64,000 nt of DNA from Acanthosepion pharaonis (taxonomy: Eukaryota > Mollusca > Cephalopoda > Sepiida > Sepiidae), in assembly GCA_903632075.3 (NCBI GenBank), contig CAHIKZ030004727.1, positions 870,001 to 934,000 of the forward strand. The letters are read 5' to 3'. The translations under genes were made by a program, and so were the position numbers. Of this stretch, positions 1 to 10,110 are shown piece after piece. Under the pieces are notes generated by a model. It was not told where the DNA came from, searched no databases, and saw nothing but the letters and a program-made list of their open reading frames with translations. Within the stretch, counting starts at the first letter, position 1, and each line of letters begins with the position of its first letter.

Positions 1-232
1 AACGGACAGTTCTCCGATGCCCAAGCATTTATCGCCTCAATAGGTGAAGATAGCTTCGCTTATCGTCCTGTTCACACTTCTCCCCGAATTTTTGAACAGG
101 ACCCCAGGTTTATCCTTTGTTCTATATTTAGGATTGGGTTTCCAGTTCCTTCTAAAGTGTTTTCATTCTCTTTCACACCCAGTAACACCTTGCGTCTTAG
201 TGGCATTATCGCCTTGATTGAGGTGAATAAGT
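1..232 (+). repeat. SINE-A copy, 3' part (window edge)
   Basis: An interspersed repeat cut by the window start. Its body (the segment with gttcacacttctccccg) recurs in reverse complement near 22.2, 22.4, 25.6 and 42.9 kb. Its last ~50 bp, with the core cttgcgtcttagtggcatta, is the same tail that ends LINE-B copies such as the one at 10,022-10,082. A SINE sharing the tail of its partner LINE is a known arrangement, so I infer LINE-B mobilises it. No clear A and B boxes were found. Confidence 0.7.
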
Positions 233-574
233 AAGAGATGGAAGAATAGATATATCAAAGGAGTAGTTTGGTTTTAGGTTGTGAACGAAACAAACAAAAA
301 GGAAGCTGTAAAGCTTTCGTGTGTTTAACATCTGCTTTATTGAAATGGAATACCTTGTCAATTTATAATCTTTTCGTTTGTATCCTCTTACTGGTCACTG
401 GTATTCGAGGATACACGTCTGTTAGGGCGGTTAGCGAATCCCCATTGCAGACGCTCGCTCAGGCACATTTGTGTTTGTTCAGCACCCACAGAGCCAACCT
501 GTGGTTTATACTGCAACTATGCTGAGCAGACCTTAGTTACAGTTTCTGGGAGAGAGCCTGTTATCTAGCGTGGT
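233..574. other. unassigned stretch with one small open frame
   Basis: An open frame of 85 codons (268-525, +) lies here. It has no recognisable motif, no start context worth trusting and sits between two SINEs, so I do not call it a gene. Nothing else was recognised. Confidence 0.4.
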
Positions 575-815
575 CAGCAATTTGTACAAGGCCAGCACAC
601 TCAACCTCTCAGCCACGTGACTTCGGTCACAGCTATCGACGGGCCGTAAGGGTTTCGTCTACCGAATTTCACTCACAAGGCTTCGGTCAACCCGTGGTAT
701 GGTTTTCAGGCACTTTCGCCCTCTCCAGACCGATAACATGAGGAAGTCTACTTCCTGATTCGAACCCGGGTCTCATGGTCAGAAAACGAACGTTCTAACC
801 ACTCGGCCATATACT
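575..815 (-). repeat. tRNA-derived SINE with Ceph-like central domain
   Basis: Read on the minus strand it starts with a tRNA-like head: A box tggccgagtgg and B box gggttcgaatc about 40 nt apart (roughly 755-812). The head is followed by a segment (around 660-700) containing caaggcttcggtcaacccg on the plus strand. That segment resembles the central domain shared by squid, cuttlefish and octopus SINEs (Ceph-SINEs) as I know them. The tRNA head differs from the most common cephalopod SINE head. This is the best single clue to the organism. Confidence 0.65.
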
Positions 816-964
816 TCTTTAAATAATGACCTGTATTCATACTTATAGTTGTTATTGTAATATTTCTTTAAAGTTATTATACTCAAATACTTAACGTTGC
901 ATCGGGGAATTTCCATGGGTGCTTTATAGTGGTGGAACTTGCAGAGAGGTTATTCAATCAGTAA

Positions 965-1060
965 CTTATGAATTGGGGTACATCGACGGGCGTAATAGTT
1001 AGCAAGCTTGTCTCGCTAAAACAATACATACTTGTGTCACATCTAAGCTACCCTTCGACG
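965..1060 (+). repeat. tRNA-derived SINE-T fragment, B box lost
   Basis: The stretch taatagttagcaagcttgtc and the following tctcgctaaaaca match the two SINE-T copies at 62.6 and 62.75 kb. The segment that would hold the B box is deleted here: the sequence jumps to the tcacatctaagctac part of the SINE body. Confidence 0.6.
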
Positions 1061-2619
1061 TTATCTTAAGAATTAAGATACGTTAGAACATTTAAATTAG
1101 AAAACCATGAAATTTTCACAGGTATCCATATCTATTATTATTATTAATACAAACATCAGATAATTATTCAAATATTTCTTTCATGGTCAGCACTTCGTAG
1201 CCTTATACAGAGGAAGAAATTCAAATGGACTTAGCATAACGGAAAAATAGCTTTAGAAAATGGATATCTTACAGAAAATGTTATGCCTACAGGAATTTTC
1301 TGTAGGTAGAACTTACTTTTTCTGTTCGTAGACTGTGTATGCGTCTTGTTATTGGAACTATCTCAAAGGAACGATCGACGGTAAAATGTTCCATCTGTTA
1401 GTATTCCTTTGAAGTTGCTAACGTTAACTAAATTTGGGGTATTTTCCGTCTTACAAAAAAAGCTCATTATTTTTGCATGAAGATAGGTTAAAGATATTTT
1501 ATGGAGACACCAGATGTTTATTGTTTGAACTGAACTCTCGTCTGCTTAACTTGGCGGGAAAAAAAAAACAAAAAAAAAACGACCTACTTGGAACGCAATT
1601 TGACATTAAGACAAACACTGAAAAGACGCAAATTCGTCTGCCTGCCTTTATCGAGTTTTTCACGATTATCTTCTCTATTTCCCGCGTGTATTTCGTCTGT
1701 TGAGTCGACAGCATGTTCAGTTTTCACACCCAGACAAAATGGCCTGACGGATAATTGTACTACCTATCCAACCTCCTGTCTTTACAGATTCTCTTTCGTG
1801 GGGGTCACGCATGCGCAGACTTTAGTGTTTCAATAGCCGATATTCAGGAATATCGTAGAACGGCATGCCTAACACGTCGCTTGTATTTGGAGTGCATGAT
1901 TACGAGTGCGGATTTTAAAAGCGAAGTCACGACTTTGTGATTCTGGTCACAGAAATCGTGTAAGGACTCCCACTAGTTAATTGCGAACGCCCGTTGAAAT
2001 AAGTCAACACGCCAGTTTGTCACGTGTGTCAACACAGACAGAATAATCCAGGCCTCTTGTCCTTCACCTGTTCTCTGTAGTTGTGCGTAGGAGAATAGAT
2101 TAATGGGGAAAAGAGGGAACGACTCGTTAGGAAGATTATTGAGTGGCAAGAATTGTTAGAAGGAAGGCCGTAAAATAAAGAAGTCAAGAGAGACTGTATG
2201 AAAGAAAAAAGGGGTGTTAAAAAGATAAAAGATGGAATGCGTGATGCAGTGAAATGTTAGGAGAAATAAAATGGTGGAAAGTGAGGTAAAACTGGTAACG
2301 AGAATGGAATAGATGAGTGCTGTGACCCTGTTGGGAAGGTCAAGATATGTTAACGAAAGAGAGAGACGTACAGATTGATAGAAAGATAAAGAGATGACTG
2401 AGGGAGACTCAAATAGAAAGAAAACATGAAGAAATAAATAAAATAAAAAAGAGAAAAGAAAGGAGAAGAAAGAAAAAAGATTTTTTTTATTCTGCTGAGG
2501 GTCGACGAGATAATGGAAAGAAATTATGGTAGAATAATAGAGAAAATAAAATAGATTTAGATAGGAAAGAAAAGCAGATAATACAAAGAAAAGGAAGAAT
2601 AGAAAGAAAAGAAAAGAAA
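1061..2619. other. no gene recognised
   Basis: AT-rich sequence with overlapping small open frames on both strands (1434-1940) that share no motif and contradict each other. From about 2,150 the plus strand becomes purine-rich and grades into the GGAA array. Frames read from it on the minus strand (SFLPSFLPS repeats) are low-complexity artefacts. Confidence 0.5.
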
Positions 2620-2872
2620 AAGAGAAGGAAGGAAGGAAGGAAGGAAGGAAGGAAGGCAGGAAGGAAGGAAAGAAGGAAGGAAGGAAGGAAGGCAGGAAGG
2701 AAGGAAGGAAGGAAGGCAAGCAGGCAGGAAGGAAGGAAGGAAGGAAGGAAGGAAGGAAGGAAGGAAGGAAGGAAGGCAGGCAGGAAGGAAGGAAGGCAGG
2801 CAGGCAGGCAGGAAGGAGGGAAGGAAGGAGGGAAGGAAGGAAGGAAGGAAGGAAGGAAGGAAGGAAGGAAGA
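2620..2872. repeat. (GGAA)n tetranucleotide array, ~250 bp
   Basis: About sixty GGAA units with scattered GGCA and GGGA variants. Clustered variants (ggcaggcaggcaggca near 2,795-2,810) show local unit homogenisation. The 254-residue minus-strand open frame covering this is a by-product of the repeat. Such arrays can bind ETS factors in some animals; no such role is implied here. Confidence 0.95.
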
Positions 2873-3234
2873 CGAAAAGGTTAATAAAAAGAAAGATGAA
2901 AAAAAGATGAACACAAACAAGCTAAAAAGAGAAGGAAGTTCAAACTAGCGAAAGAAAAAGTTAGATGAAATGAAAAAAGAAAACAAACGAATGTGAAAAC
3001 TGTGAAACTGACTTAAAACACAAAGAAGACTAAAGATATAGCGAAAGAAAAAAGAAAAGAAATCACTTCTGGAAATCTCGATTGTTTGTGACTCGTCAGC
3101 CCCAGTTTTGGGACGCCATTTGTTATACATTCTTTGGCGTGTCCTGATGCAAAAAAAAAAAAACGAAATAAACAATAAAAGCGAGAAATTTCAATGAAAA
3201 AGAATTCAATCAATTCCAAACGTTTTGTGTTTCC

Positions 3235-3770
3235 TATTTTTTTTTAAATCATTTCACCCCATGCAAGGCAGTAAAGCCACTAAGGCACAGAGGGTTACTG
3301 AGGGTGAACGAATAAGAAAAAAAGACACATTAATAAGGAGCGAGAACATTAGAAGAGGAATCAAGAAGACAGTAGATAACGATTAACATTGCATTTAAAT
3401 TTTTGAAGATCAAATTTGGCTAGAAAACATGAAACTGGAAGAGAGTTTCACAGATGAGAAGTGCAAGAAAAAAACGTTAACATAGAACATACGTTTACAT
3501 CTAGCCATTTCAACTCTAAAAGGATGAGACCTTGTCAACGATCTAGTACTGTGCTTAAATTCAAACAGTCTAGGTACCATAGAGGAAAATTCATCAAAAC
3601 AATTACCATGGATGTATTTCTAGAAAAATGTACAGAGAGGTGTTACGTCGATGGGGAATTGACTGAAGCCGAGATGCCAGGTCAGGACCAATAATATTGC
3701 TGATTTTTATTTGGATGTTATCAAGAATTTCTAAATACAGTATATCGGAGAAGCACCGGATCATATTTTT
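3235..3770 (-). mobile_element. LINE-B 3' end (jockey/CR1-like non-LTR retrotransposon)
   Basis: Read on the minus strand this is the end of the RT polyprotein followed by the family tail. The tail appears on the plus strand as aatcatttcaccccatgcaa just after a T-run at 3,238. Recognisable pieces of the C-terminal region occur in several frames (WHLGFSH-like, LCLF-like, ATR(S)HHF-like segments), shared with the copies at 9.5, 47.2, 50.9 and 53.0 kb. It is 5'-truncated, as usual for LINEs, and frameshifted. The open frame 3461-3694 on the plus strand is antisense to it. Confidence 0.75.
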
Positions 3771-4209
3771 CCGTCTATACATTTATCTTCATTTGCTATG
3801 GCGTGTTTAACTGGAGAAATTGAATTTAAGTTTTATCACATGCAGGACTTATTCTGGTATTATTAATGGCAACATAAATTAACAATAAAAGGTGAGGAAG
3901 GAATAATGGAAAGAGTGATAAAAGATAGTAGACTTGAGAAGAAGAAATAATGACATAATGAAGATGTTGATATTCCACACTACTTCAAATAAATTGTTAG
4001 GAAGGAAACCTCCATCAATAATGAAAAGAGCGATAACAGCTACTAGGCTTGAGAAGAGGAAATAATAACATAATTAAATTGTTAATATTCAATACTACTT
4101 CAAATAAAAGGTTTCGAAGAAAAACCCTATGAGTGCTGAAAAGAGCAATAAAAGCTACTGGGCTTAAGAAACGTTTTCCTGAAAAATTGTTTTAAGAGAA
4201 AGATTTTAT

Positions 4210-4330
4210 AAATTTCAATCAGTATTGACTGCTCGGTCAATGAGTGCCAAATGTTTCCTTATAGGGAAATGACTAATACTACCATTACCATCATTATCGT
4301 TTTAACCAAATAAGTGAAAACTTTCATTTA
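4210..4330 (+). repeat. repeat J copy
   Basis: Contains aaatgtttccttatagggaa followed by accattaccatcatta. The reverse complement of 54,630-54,730 has the same order (gttcgatcaatga, then aatgtttccttataaggaaa, then accattaccatc). Two copies, opposite strands; class unknown. Confidence 0.5.
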
Positions 4331-4966
4331 CTTTGTCCCTGTCAAGGTTGACAATAGATGTACCAATGTTTAGCCTTCGTGTCTGCAAAAAAAAAAAATG
4401 ATTACAAAATGAGGCTTATCGTTGTGACACCGCTGTTATTGAATATACACTTGAATCACTCGGAAATGTTTTTTTAAGCGATAATTAAAATTTTAATAAA
4501 ATCCAAACATGAAATTGGATTTATATATTTTCTTTATTCTTAAGACTTGACAGCAAAGATGTTAAACACTATTTATTTGATGGAGGGCTTATTTTTCAAA
4601 AATAAGATTTTATTTACAAGATTATAAAAATATGTAAACCAACTATAATGAAATAGTTGTTCTATAGTTCATTGATATTTTTATAAAATAATGAATAAAA
4701 ATACTTCTTTTCATAGATATTTATCATAGATTATGCACAGTAAATTTATGGCAGCTTTCTTAGTAGATCTTTTATTATCACAATGTGAGGTTTTTAATAA
4801 CAAAAATAACAAAAATGATAGAAACGTAAACAAGAAGAAAATGAAACTAAATAGAATCGATTAGAATATATAACCAAAATATATATTTAGAAAAAAAAAA
4901 TTAATTTTCAGATGCTCAGCGTCCCGACTCCTTCGTGCGCATCAACATGAGCATCTTTTTAGTCTG

Positions 4967-5005
4967 ATAGTGTCCTAAAGGACGAAACGTGTCACACCAA
5001 CAGTT
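4967..5005 (+). ncRNA. degenerate hammerhead-like hairpin
   Basis: The order ctgat, stem gtcc-taaa-ggac, then gaaac resembles the hammerhead core (CUGANGA, stem II, GAAA), but CUGAUAG replaces CUGANGA and I find no pairing for stem I. Hammerhead-like motifs are reported in terminal repeats of Penelope-like elements, so this may be a PLE terminal remnant. Activity is unlikely. Confidence 0.3.
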
Positions 5006-5624
5006 TTTACGATTTGTCATAGTTTTCCCTAAAATTCTTCTTGATACATAAAAAAATATTTATCGTTTTCCCATGAGTATTAATAAAATGATAAAAAAAT
5101 AAATGTTATTTGTCATTAGTTTACATATTTTGATAATTCTGTAATTTTTTAATAAAAATATTTCTTCATAAAATGGTAAAAATAAACCTCTATAAAAAGG
5201 TAAATAATAAATATAGGAGTGTACTGAGTTCACATATATTTATAATCTTGAGAATTAACATTGCTGAGGGAATCAAAAGTGTATACAGTAATAGCAGTGT
5301 CAAAGGAATAAGCGGAATTTTGACCTACTGGTTTTTAATGGGGAACGAAGATTAAACATTTTCTAACAGCTTTTGAAGAACAGATTAGATAATAACTGGA
5401 TAGATATTTACCCAAGTGCTCACTTATTTGCTCTATTCAACATCAACCATCGTGACATGACAGTAACGAGTTATTTTGTCAAGATATCTGACGATATGAG
5501 AAGTGGATTGATGAGACATTTTTCGTTACTTGAGTCAGCCTTTGAGATCAAAAACCAAGAATTTCGGAAGCTGATTTTTAAAATGAGCTTTTCTTATTCT
5601 CTTGGCGCAGCACAATCTTATTAC

Positions 5625-5775
5625 TTTTGTCTATATCTCTGAGATGAGGTATTATGATTGCTTGCTTTATTTACATCATTCGGACTATCACCCTAATCTC
5701 CATTACCATATTTACAACGTTTCGGCCGTTGTACGCTCCGGCTTTTTTCAGTCCACCTGGATGAGGTTGAAATAA
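5625..5775 (-). mobile_element. PLE-type terminal repeat E, minus orientation
   Basis: Shares tttacaacgtttcggccgtt and gtacgctccggc with the copies at 28.1, 49.75 and 57.27 kb, and is the reverse complement of those at 6.2 and 15.3 kb. It abuts a PLE-like coding remnant. Read on the minus strand it keeps a short hairpin followed by ggccgaaacg. Confidence 0.6.
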
Positions 5776-5779
5776 TAGA

Positions 5780-6025
5780 CAGAGAGCATCACTGGAAGAT
5801 ACGAAAATTTAAGGAATTAGCACATATGGTAGGCCACAAAAATCTCCTGAGCCAACCAAATATAGATATGAATACAATATGGGAACCAGTGATATGGAGT
5901 GCTAGAGAAAAGCAGTTAATAACAACAAAAATTGTAGTATATTTACCAGAAAAAAATGCAATAATAATAACAGAAAAAAATTACAGTATGAGCACTGGTA
6001 AAAAATGCTTGCTGAGACATTAGGT
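5780..6025 (+). pseudogene. Penelope-like element ORF, C-terminal remnant
   Basis: The translation from about 5,782 (REHHWKIRKFKELAHMVGH, then NLLSQPNIDMNTIWEPV) resembles the tail that follows the GIY-YIG endonuclease domain in some Penelope-like retroelement proteins. The match is from memory of the family pattern, not a search. The RT and catalytic endonuclease parts are missing. It lies between terminal-repeat copies on opposite strands, the downstream one in the same orientation, which fits the 3' end of a PLE insertion. A different retroelement C-terminus cannot be excluded. Confidence 0.5.
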
Positions 6026-6054
6026 TTATAAGTCGCAAAATTCATATACAGATG

Positions 6055-6115
6055 TCCGCAAAGAAGTTGGTTAGATCCAGTCACTAGTCACAAAGAGTTG
6101 TGAGTTCAATACCAG
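6055..6115 (+). repeat. tRNA-like SINE remnant
   Basis: Contains gagttgtgagttcaatacca, a B-box-like element. The same motif occurs in the minus-strand tRNA-like repeat at 15.13-15.21 kb. The A box is not clear. Confidence 0.4.
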
Positions 6116-6179
6116 GACACCAAAACTTGAATAGTTTGAGTTAAAAAGAAACAACATATGAAACAGACATGGCACGTGG

Positions 6180-6335
6180 AACTAGAACTATCTACCCCGG
6201 TGGACCAAATAAAGGATTCGGTTCGAAATTCCAATCAACTGAAGAAAGCCGGGGCGTAGAACATGCCGAAACATTGTGAATATGGCAATGAGGATAACAG
6301 TCCGAATTATGTATATAATTCTTATTACTTTTGTT
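6180..6335 (+). mobile_element. PLE-type terminal repeat E, plus orientation
   Basis: Order: ctaccccggtggaccaaata, then cagttcgaaatt-like sequence, then caactgaagaaagccgg, then atgccgaaacattgtg, then gtccgaattatgt. The core ctgaaga - hairpin - gccgaaa has the spacing of a hammerhead core (CUGANGA - stem II - GAAA). Lying just after a PLE-like C-terminus in the same orientation, it is best read as the downstream terminal repeat. Confidence 0.6.
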
Positions 6336-6589
6336 TTTATATATTTTATCCGAGTAAATGCTAATTATGCTACAGTTGCTTACATAAACCAATTGTTCGA
6401 GAATAGGATTAAACGCCGAATAGGGTGAGTTTTTCTTTTAATATTTGCCAACTGTACATGGAGATCATTGTTCTTGAGGAAAATAAGGGAGTTGTTTACG
6501 GTTTCTATTCATATAGTCTTGAATTCGTAGTTGTTGTTCTCATATATCGGCTGACAATCAAGGCTAAATCTCCAGTTTACCCTGTTTTA

Positions 6590-6680
6590 CCCAAAGTTGA
6601 AATTTATTAAGAGCTACAAAGGAAATTGAGGAGAGCCATGATCGCCATCAACCTGAAGGGACACGGTACATAGTAGAAGA
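6590..6680 (+). mobile_element. LINE-C extreme 3' fragment
   Basis: Matches the last ~80 bp of LINE-C (compare 7,955-8,030): aagagctacaaagg, then gagagccatgatcgcc, then gggacacggtacatag. Only the end of the reading frame remains. Confidence 0.7.
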
Positions 6681-6829
6681 AAATCTGACTTAGAGAAAAC
6701 GTGTCTCCAAAATTGGTAGTTAAGTTATCGAAAAAGAAAAAGAATATTAAATGAGCTTACGGCATTATCAGTTTGAAAAGTTAAGCATCGTCGAGACTTG
6801 CTAATACGTACACGAGTGACCAATTGGGA

Positions 6830-7335
6830 ATATGCGAATGGTGTAGTGGATAATAGTTGGGGATGATAAATCAGAGTGCCGTGTTCGAATTCAAGTCGGG
6901 GTCGCAAATACTATTTTTCATCATGCACCGAAAAGAGACAAGATCGCGCAAATTGTGTCACACCCGCCCATATCAGCAGGCATTAGCCCCGCGCGATAGG
7001 GTAATGGCTCATTCCTCCTCATGAAACTGGGGAATGCCCACGTCTAACAAAAGACCTTTTGCAGAAAAAGAAGATATTGAAGCGTTGTATAATGACTTAT
7101 TCAACGTATACAGCAAGGCAAATCTGAGATAATTAGATGTACTACCTTGGGAAAGGTATGAATCCTCTTCTTCTCCTCCCCCCTTGGTATGGGTAAATAG
7201 ACCAGGTTCTGTAGCCTTGGATGGCAACTTGTCTACCGCAGAAAGAAATGGCAACCTATTACGGAAAAAAATTTGCCTCGTCAGTCATGTATCGAAAGAT
7301 ACATGATCGCCTAAGCGGGTATCACACATGACACA
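6830..7335 (+). repeat. SINE-G, tRNA-derived, long copy (~500 bp)
   Basis: The tRNA-like head has an A box (gcgaatggtgtagtggata) and a B box (gtgttcgaattcaag) at about 6,833-6,895. The body contains gggaaaggtatgaatcc, ggatggcaacttgtctaccg and tcatgtatcgaaagatacat. Reverse-complement relatives lie at 20.47-20.77 and 10.67-10.94 kb, plus-strand pieces at 14.5 and 31.4 kb. The 81-codon minus-strand frame at 7009-7254 is antisense to it. Confidence 0.7.
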
Positions 7336-7374
7336 TAACTGACTGGCTGACCAGGATTCACAGTGTTGAGACAC

Positions 7375-8032
7375 AGAAAGATAACTACAAAAACTCCTAC
7401 AGAAGGTAGTGAGGGAAAGCAAGAATAAAGGACCAAACATGAACTACAAGAAGACAGCAAGCTTGGTCGTTAGCAAAAGGCTGGGCCCAAAATACAAATT
7501 ATAAATCGGAGATGTCAAAATCAAACAGGTACAAAAATTTAAATATCTGGGAAGTGTTTTAACAGAGGGCGGAAAGTGCAACACTGAAATCCGTAGGCGC
7601 ATTGAGATAGCCAAAGATGCCTTCCAAAAGCTAAGCAAAGTAATAAGAAACAGAAAAAAAATGTTAGAAACAAAGAAAAGAGTAGTGAACTCTTACGTCA
7701 TGTCTGTCCTCATGTCTGGCAGATGACGAAAAAAACTTGAAGTAACAGAAATATGGTTTTACAGAATGATGCTGAGGATACCATGGACCGAAATTTCTGG
7801 GGCACATATACAGGAAGGAAGGCTTGGAAAATCTGATACCCACAGAAAAGATTGAGTGCAAGAAGCAGAGAGAAAAACAATATTTGATGAGCTTGAGTAA
7901 ATGGATGACTGAACAGGGTTTAGGTGAGATAACAGAAAGACAAAATTTATTAAGAGCTATACAGAACAGGAAATTGTGGAGAGCCATAATCGCTTACGTC
8001 CTGGGGGCACACGACACATAAAGAAAAGTGAC
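7375..8032 (+). pseudogene. LINE-C (RTE-like) RT C-terminal remnant
   Basis: Frames in order give KTASLVVSKRLGPKYK, then KYLGSVLTEGGKCNTEIRRR, then AKDAFQKLSKVIRNRKKMLE, then EIWFYRMMLRIPWTE, ending near RAIQNRKLWRAIIAYVL. This is the C-terminal third of the endonuclease-reverse transcriptases that many invertebrate genomes carry. It sits downstream of the catalytic RT motifs, which are absent. At least two frameshifts and a deletion between VMSVLMSGR and the next block break it. Other copies: 11.7, 16.6, 36.15, 48.7 and 60.1 kb. Confidence 0.8.
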
Positions 8033-8794
8033 AGTAGTAAATAAGGTGTCAAAAAACAAACGATTACAATTTAACGTTGTTAAATTTTTTTTTTGGTCAA
8101 TTATAACTCGGGCCACATCTTGTAAAAAAATATTTAAATTCTGAATCAGTACCATAAATGATACTTAAAACAGAAAACGGATTTTGGTGAAAATTAGCAA
8201 GTATTTCGTTTTTTGGGGGTTTTTTTTCAATCAATAAAGGCCCGAGAGCCATTCAAGGGAGAGCATCTCACCCTAAATGGTAATACTGAATGAGGTGTTT
8301 GATATCAATGGAAAAAAGGGGGTTGGAAATGAAGATTATTTGGATAAGAAAGAAAAATAACAACTGACCCTTGACTTGAAAAGATAAGCACAACAATTGC
8401 CATCAATATATTTCATCAGTATAATGCCATCGCCCTATCGCTGGGTCTACCTCGTTTAGTGCAATGAGGAGGTACTTCCTGAGAGACGTACTTCCACGAG
8501 ATAGGCAGAGATTAGAATACCATAATTCTATCCCCCCCTACAGAAGGATTAGACACCCACAATCAAAAGGGACACCATGCTAATGGATACTTGCAGAAAA
8601 GGGTAAAAAGCGAGGCTATGTCTACTTTTTTGACTCTAATATAAACCAAACCATTTGTTAATTAATGCTCCCATCCTTCTTTTCATGAACACGACGTGTG
8701 TGTGTGCCCTACAGCCTTCTTCGGGTATGTTTTTATCTTAAAATGACTGTAAAACCGCTTACGTAAAGTACCTCCAATCAGTGGTTAGCTGGGG
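8033..8794. other. no gene recognised
   Basis: AT-rich sequence with a T-run and one moderately complex block (8,410-8,600) that I could not match to any other repeat in the window. Confidence 0.4.
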
Positions 8795-9475
8795 CAAGAA
8801 AAGGCTTGTAAATTTTAATGCCCCCAAAATATAACTGCTTTCGCTTAATCACCACAGAGAATCTTTTCTGTCTGCCATCAGCATGGCTTATGCTAGACTC
8901 CAGGGGAGAAACACCAAACGCCTTCTTGGGCTCACGTTTTCCACTGACATAAAGTGGAGTAACTATATCGCATCAATTCCTATGTCTATTGATGGATAGG
9001 TTAGATCACTCTGTCCTCGTCTCGTCAGAATCTATCTTGCGCATTTATAAATCTACTATTCATCCGTGCATTGAATGTTGCTGCCATAACTGGTCGGGTG
9101 CTCCTGGTGCATATCTCGAGGTTCTTGACAAAAGAATGGTCTGTAATGTAATCGATCCTGAGCTGACATCTCGACTTCAGTCACTTTCGCACTGACGTGA
9201 CGTTGCTTGCCTCTGTCTTTTCTAAAAATATTTTCATGGCAACTGTTCTGATGAGCTGTTCTTCTTAGTGTCTTGAGTACATGGATTTAAGCGTGCTACT
9301 AGATTGGCAACTAGGTTTCACCGTTTAACTAGATTGGCAAGTGCTACTTCCCATCTGTAGAAATCCCTTAGGATTTCTGGCTTCCCTGCCACCTACAATT
9401 TAAATGCAACATCAATCGTCATCTTCTGTGTTCCTGAAATATGATCCTTTATTGACTTTTCCTCACTTCTCATTT
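8795..9475 (+). pseudogene. LINE-B RT C-terminal half and 3' end
   Basis: Translations in several frames give NFNAPKI, SMAYARLQGRNTKRLLGLTF, DIKWSNYIASIP, then the open piece 8989-9195 with VLVSSESILRIYKSTIHPC, EYCCHNW-like and RLQSLSH. These are the region after the RT palm of jockey/CR1-type LINEs. The best copy of the same region is at 53.7-54.4 kb. Frameshifts and a stop after RLQSLSH show it is dead. It meets another copy tail-to-tail at about 9,475. Confidence 0.75.
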
Positions 9476-10045
9476 TTTTTTCACTTTTTAAATCATTTCA
9501 CTCCAAGCAAATCAATAAAGTCATTCGGATGCAAACGGTTACTGAGCGTTAAAGAATCTGAGTAAAACTACTTTTAACAACAGAGGACAATAAATGAACA
9601 AGAATTAAGACGACAGAAGATTACGACTGACATTGCATTTAAGTTTTTGAAGATCAAAGTTGACTGGAAAGCAAGAGGCCGGAAGAGGGTTCCACAAGCA
9701 AGAAGTGCGAGAAAAGAAACTGTTAGCACAGAACCTACGATTACACCTAACCATTTCAACTGTAAAATGATGAGACCTAGCAGCCAATCTAGTTCTACGT
9801 TTAAATACAGAGAGTCTAGGCACCCGAGATGAAAGGGCATCAAAACAATTATCATGAAAATATTTATTTAAAAAAACACAGGGTAAGTGACTAGAGCTGA
9901 GATGCCAGGTCAGGACCAATAACATTGCAGCAGCTTCTTTGGATTTTATCAAGAATCTGTAAATATATAACAGGAGCACCAAATCAGATGTGATAGCAAT
10001 ATTCAAAGCAATGGACTTATAAATAACCTATAACCCTTACGTCCT
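9476..10045 (-). pseudogene. LINE-B RT C-terminal region and 3' end, minus strand
   Basis: The minus-strand frame 9605-10006 gives SDLVLLLYIYRFLIKSKEAA, LTWHLSSSHLP, VFLNKYFHDNCFDALSSRVP, RLSVFKRRTRLAARSHHF, SFFSRTSCLWNPLP and FDLQKLKCNVSRNL with few breaks. One frameshift joins the first part. The tail with aaatcatttcactccaagca starts at ~9,490. This is one of the cleaner copies of the LINE-B terminus. Confidence 0.8.
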
Positions 10046-10079
10046 AGTGGCATTGTCGCCTTGCTGGGGGTGAAACGAT

Positions 10080-10082
<3 letters not shown>
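10022..10082 (+). mobile_element. LINE-B/SINE-A 3' tail fragment
   Basis: Only the shared tail is present (cccttacgtcctagtggcat, then cgccttgctgggggtgaaac), ending in an (AT)n run. It could come from LINE-B or SINE-A. Confidence 0.65.

Positions 10083-10110
<28 letters not shown>
10083..10110. repeat. (AT)14 microsatellite
   Basis: A pure AT run directly after a LINE/SINE tail, as expected where an A-rich tail seeds a microsatellite. Confidence 0.95.

Larger units (their letters stand above)
3771..5624. other. AT-rich stretch, no gene recognised
   Basis: Mostly simple AT-rich sequence. A short repeat J lies at about 4,210-4,330 (a relative is at 54.63-54.73 kb) and a hammerhead-like hairpin at about 4,967-5,005. 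Open frames at 5173-5355 and 5373-5642 resemble no family I know. Confidence 0.5.

Noticed and set aside
268..525. 85-codon frame with a hydrophobic stretch
   Set aside because: No recognisable family, flanked by SINEs, and no canonical start at its upstream end that I can support.
2156..2920. 254-codon minus-strand frame with FLPSFLPS repeats
   Set aside because: Direct translation of the GGAA/TTCC tetranucleotide array.
3461..3694. 77-codon plus-strand frame
   Set aside because: Antisense to a LINE-B 3' end.
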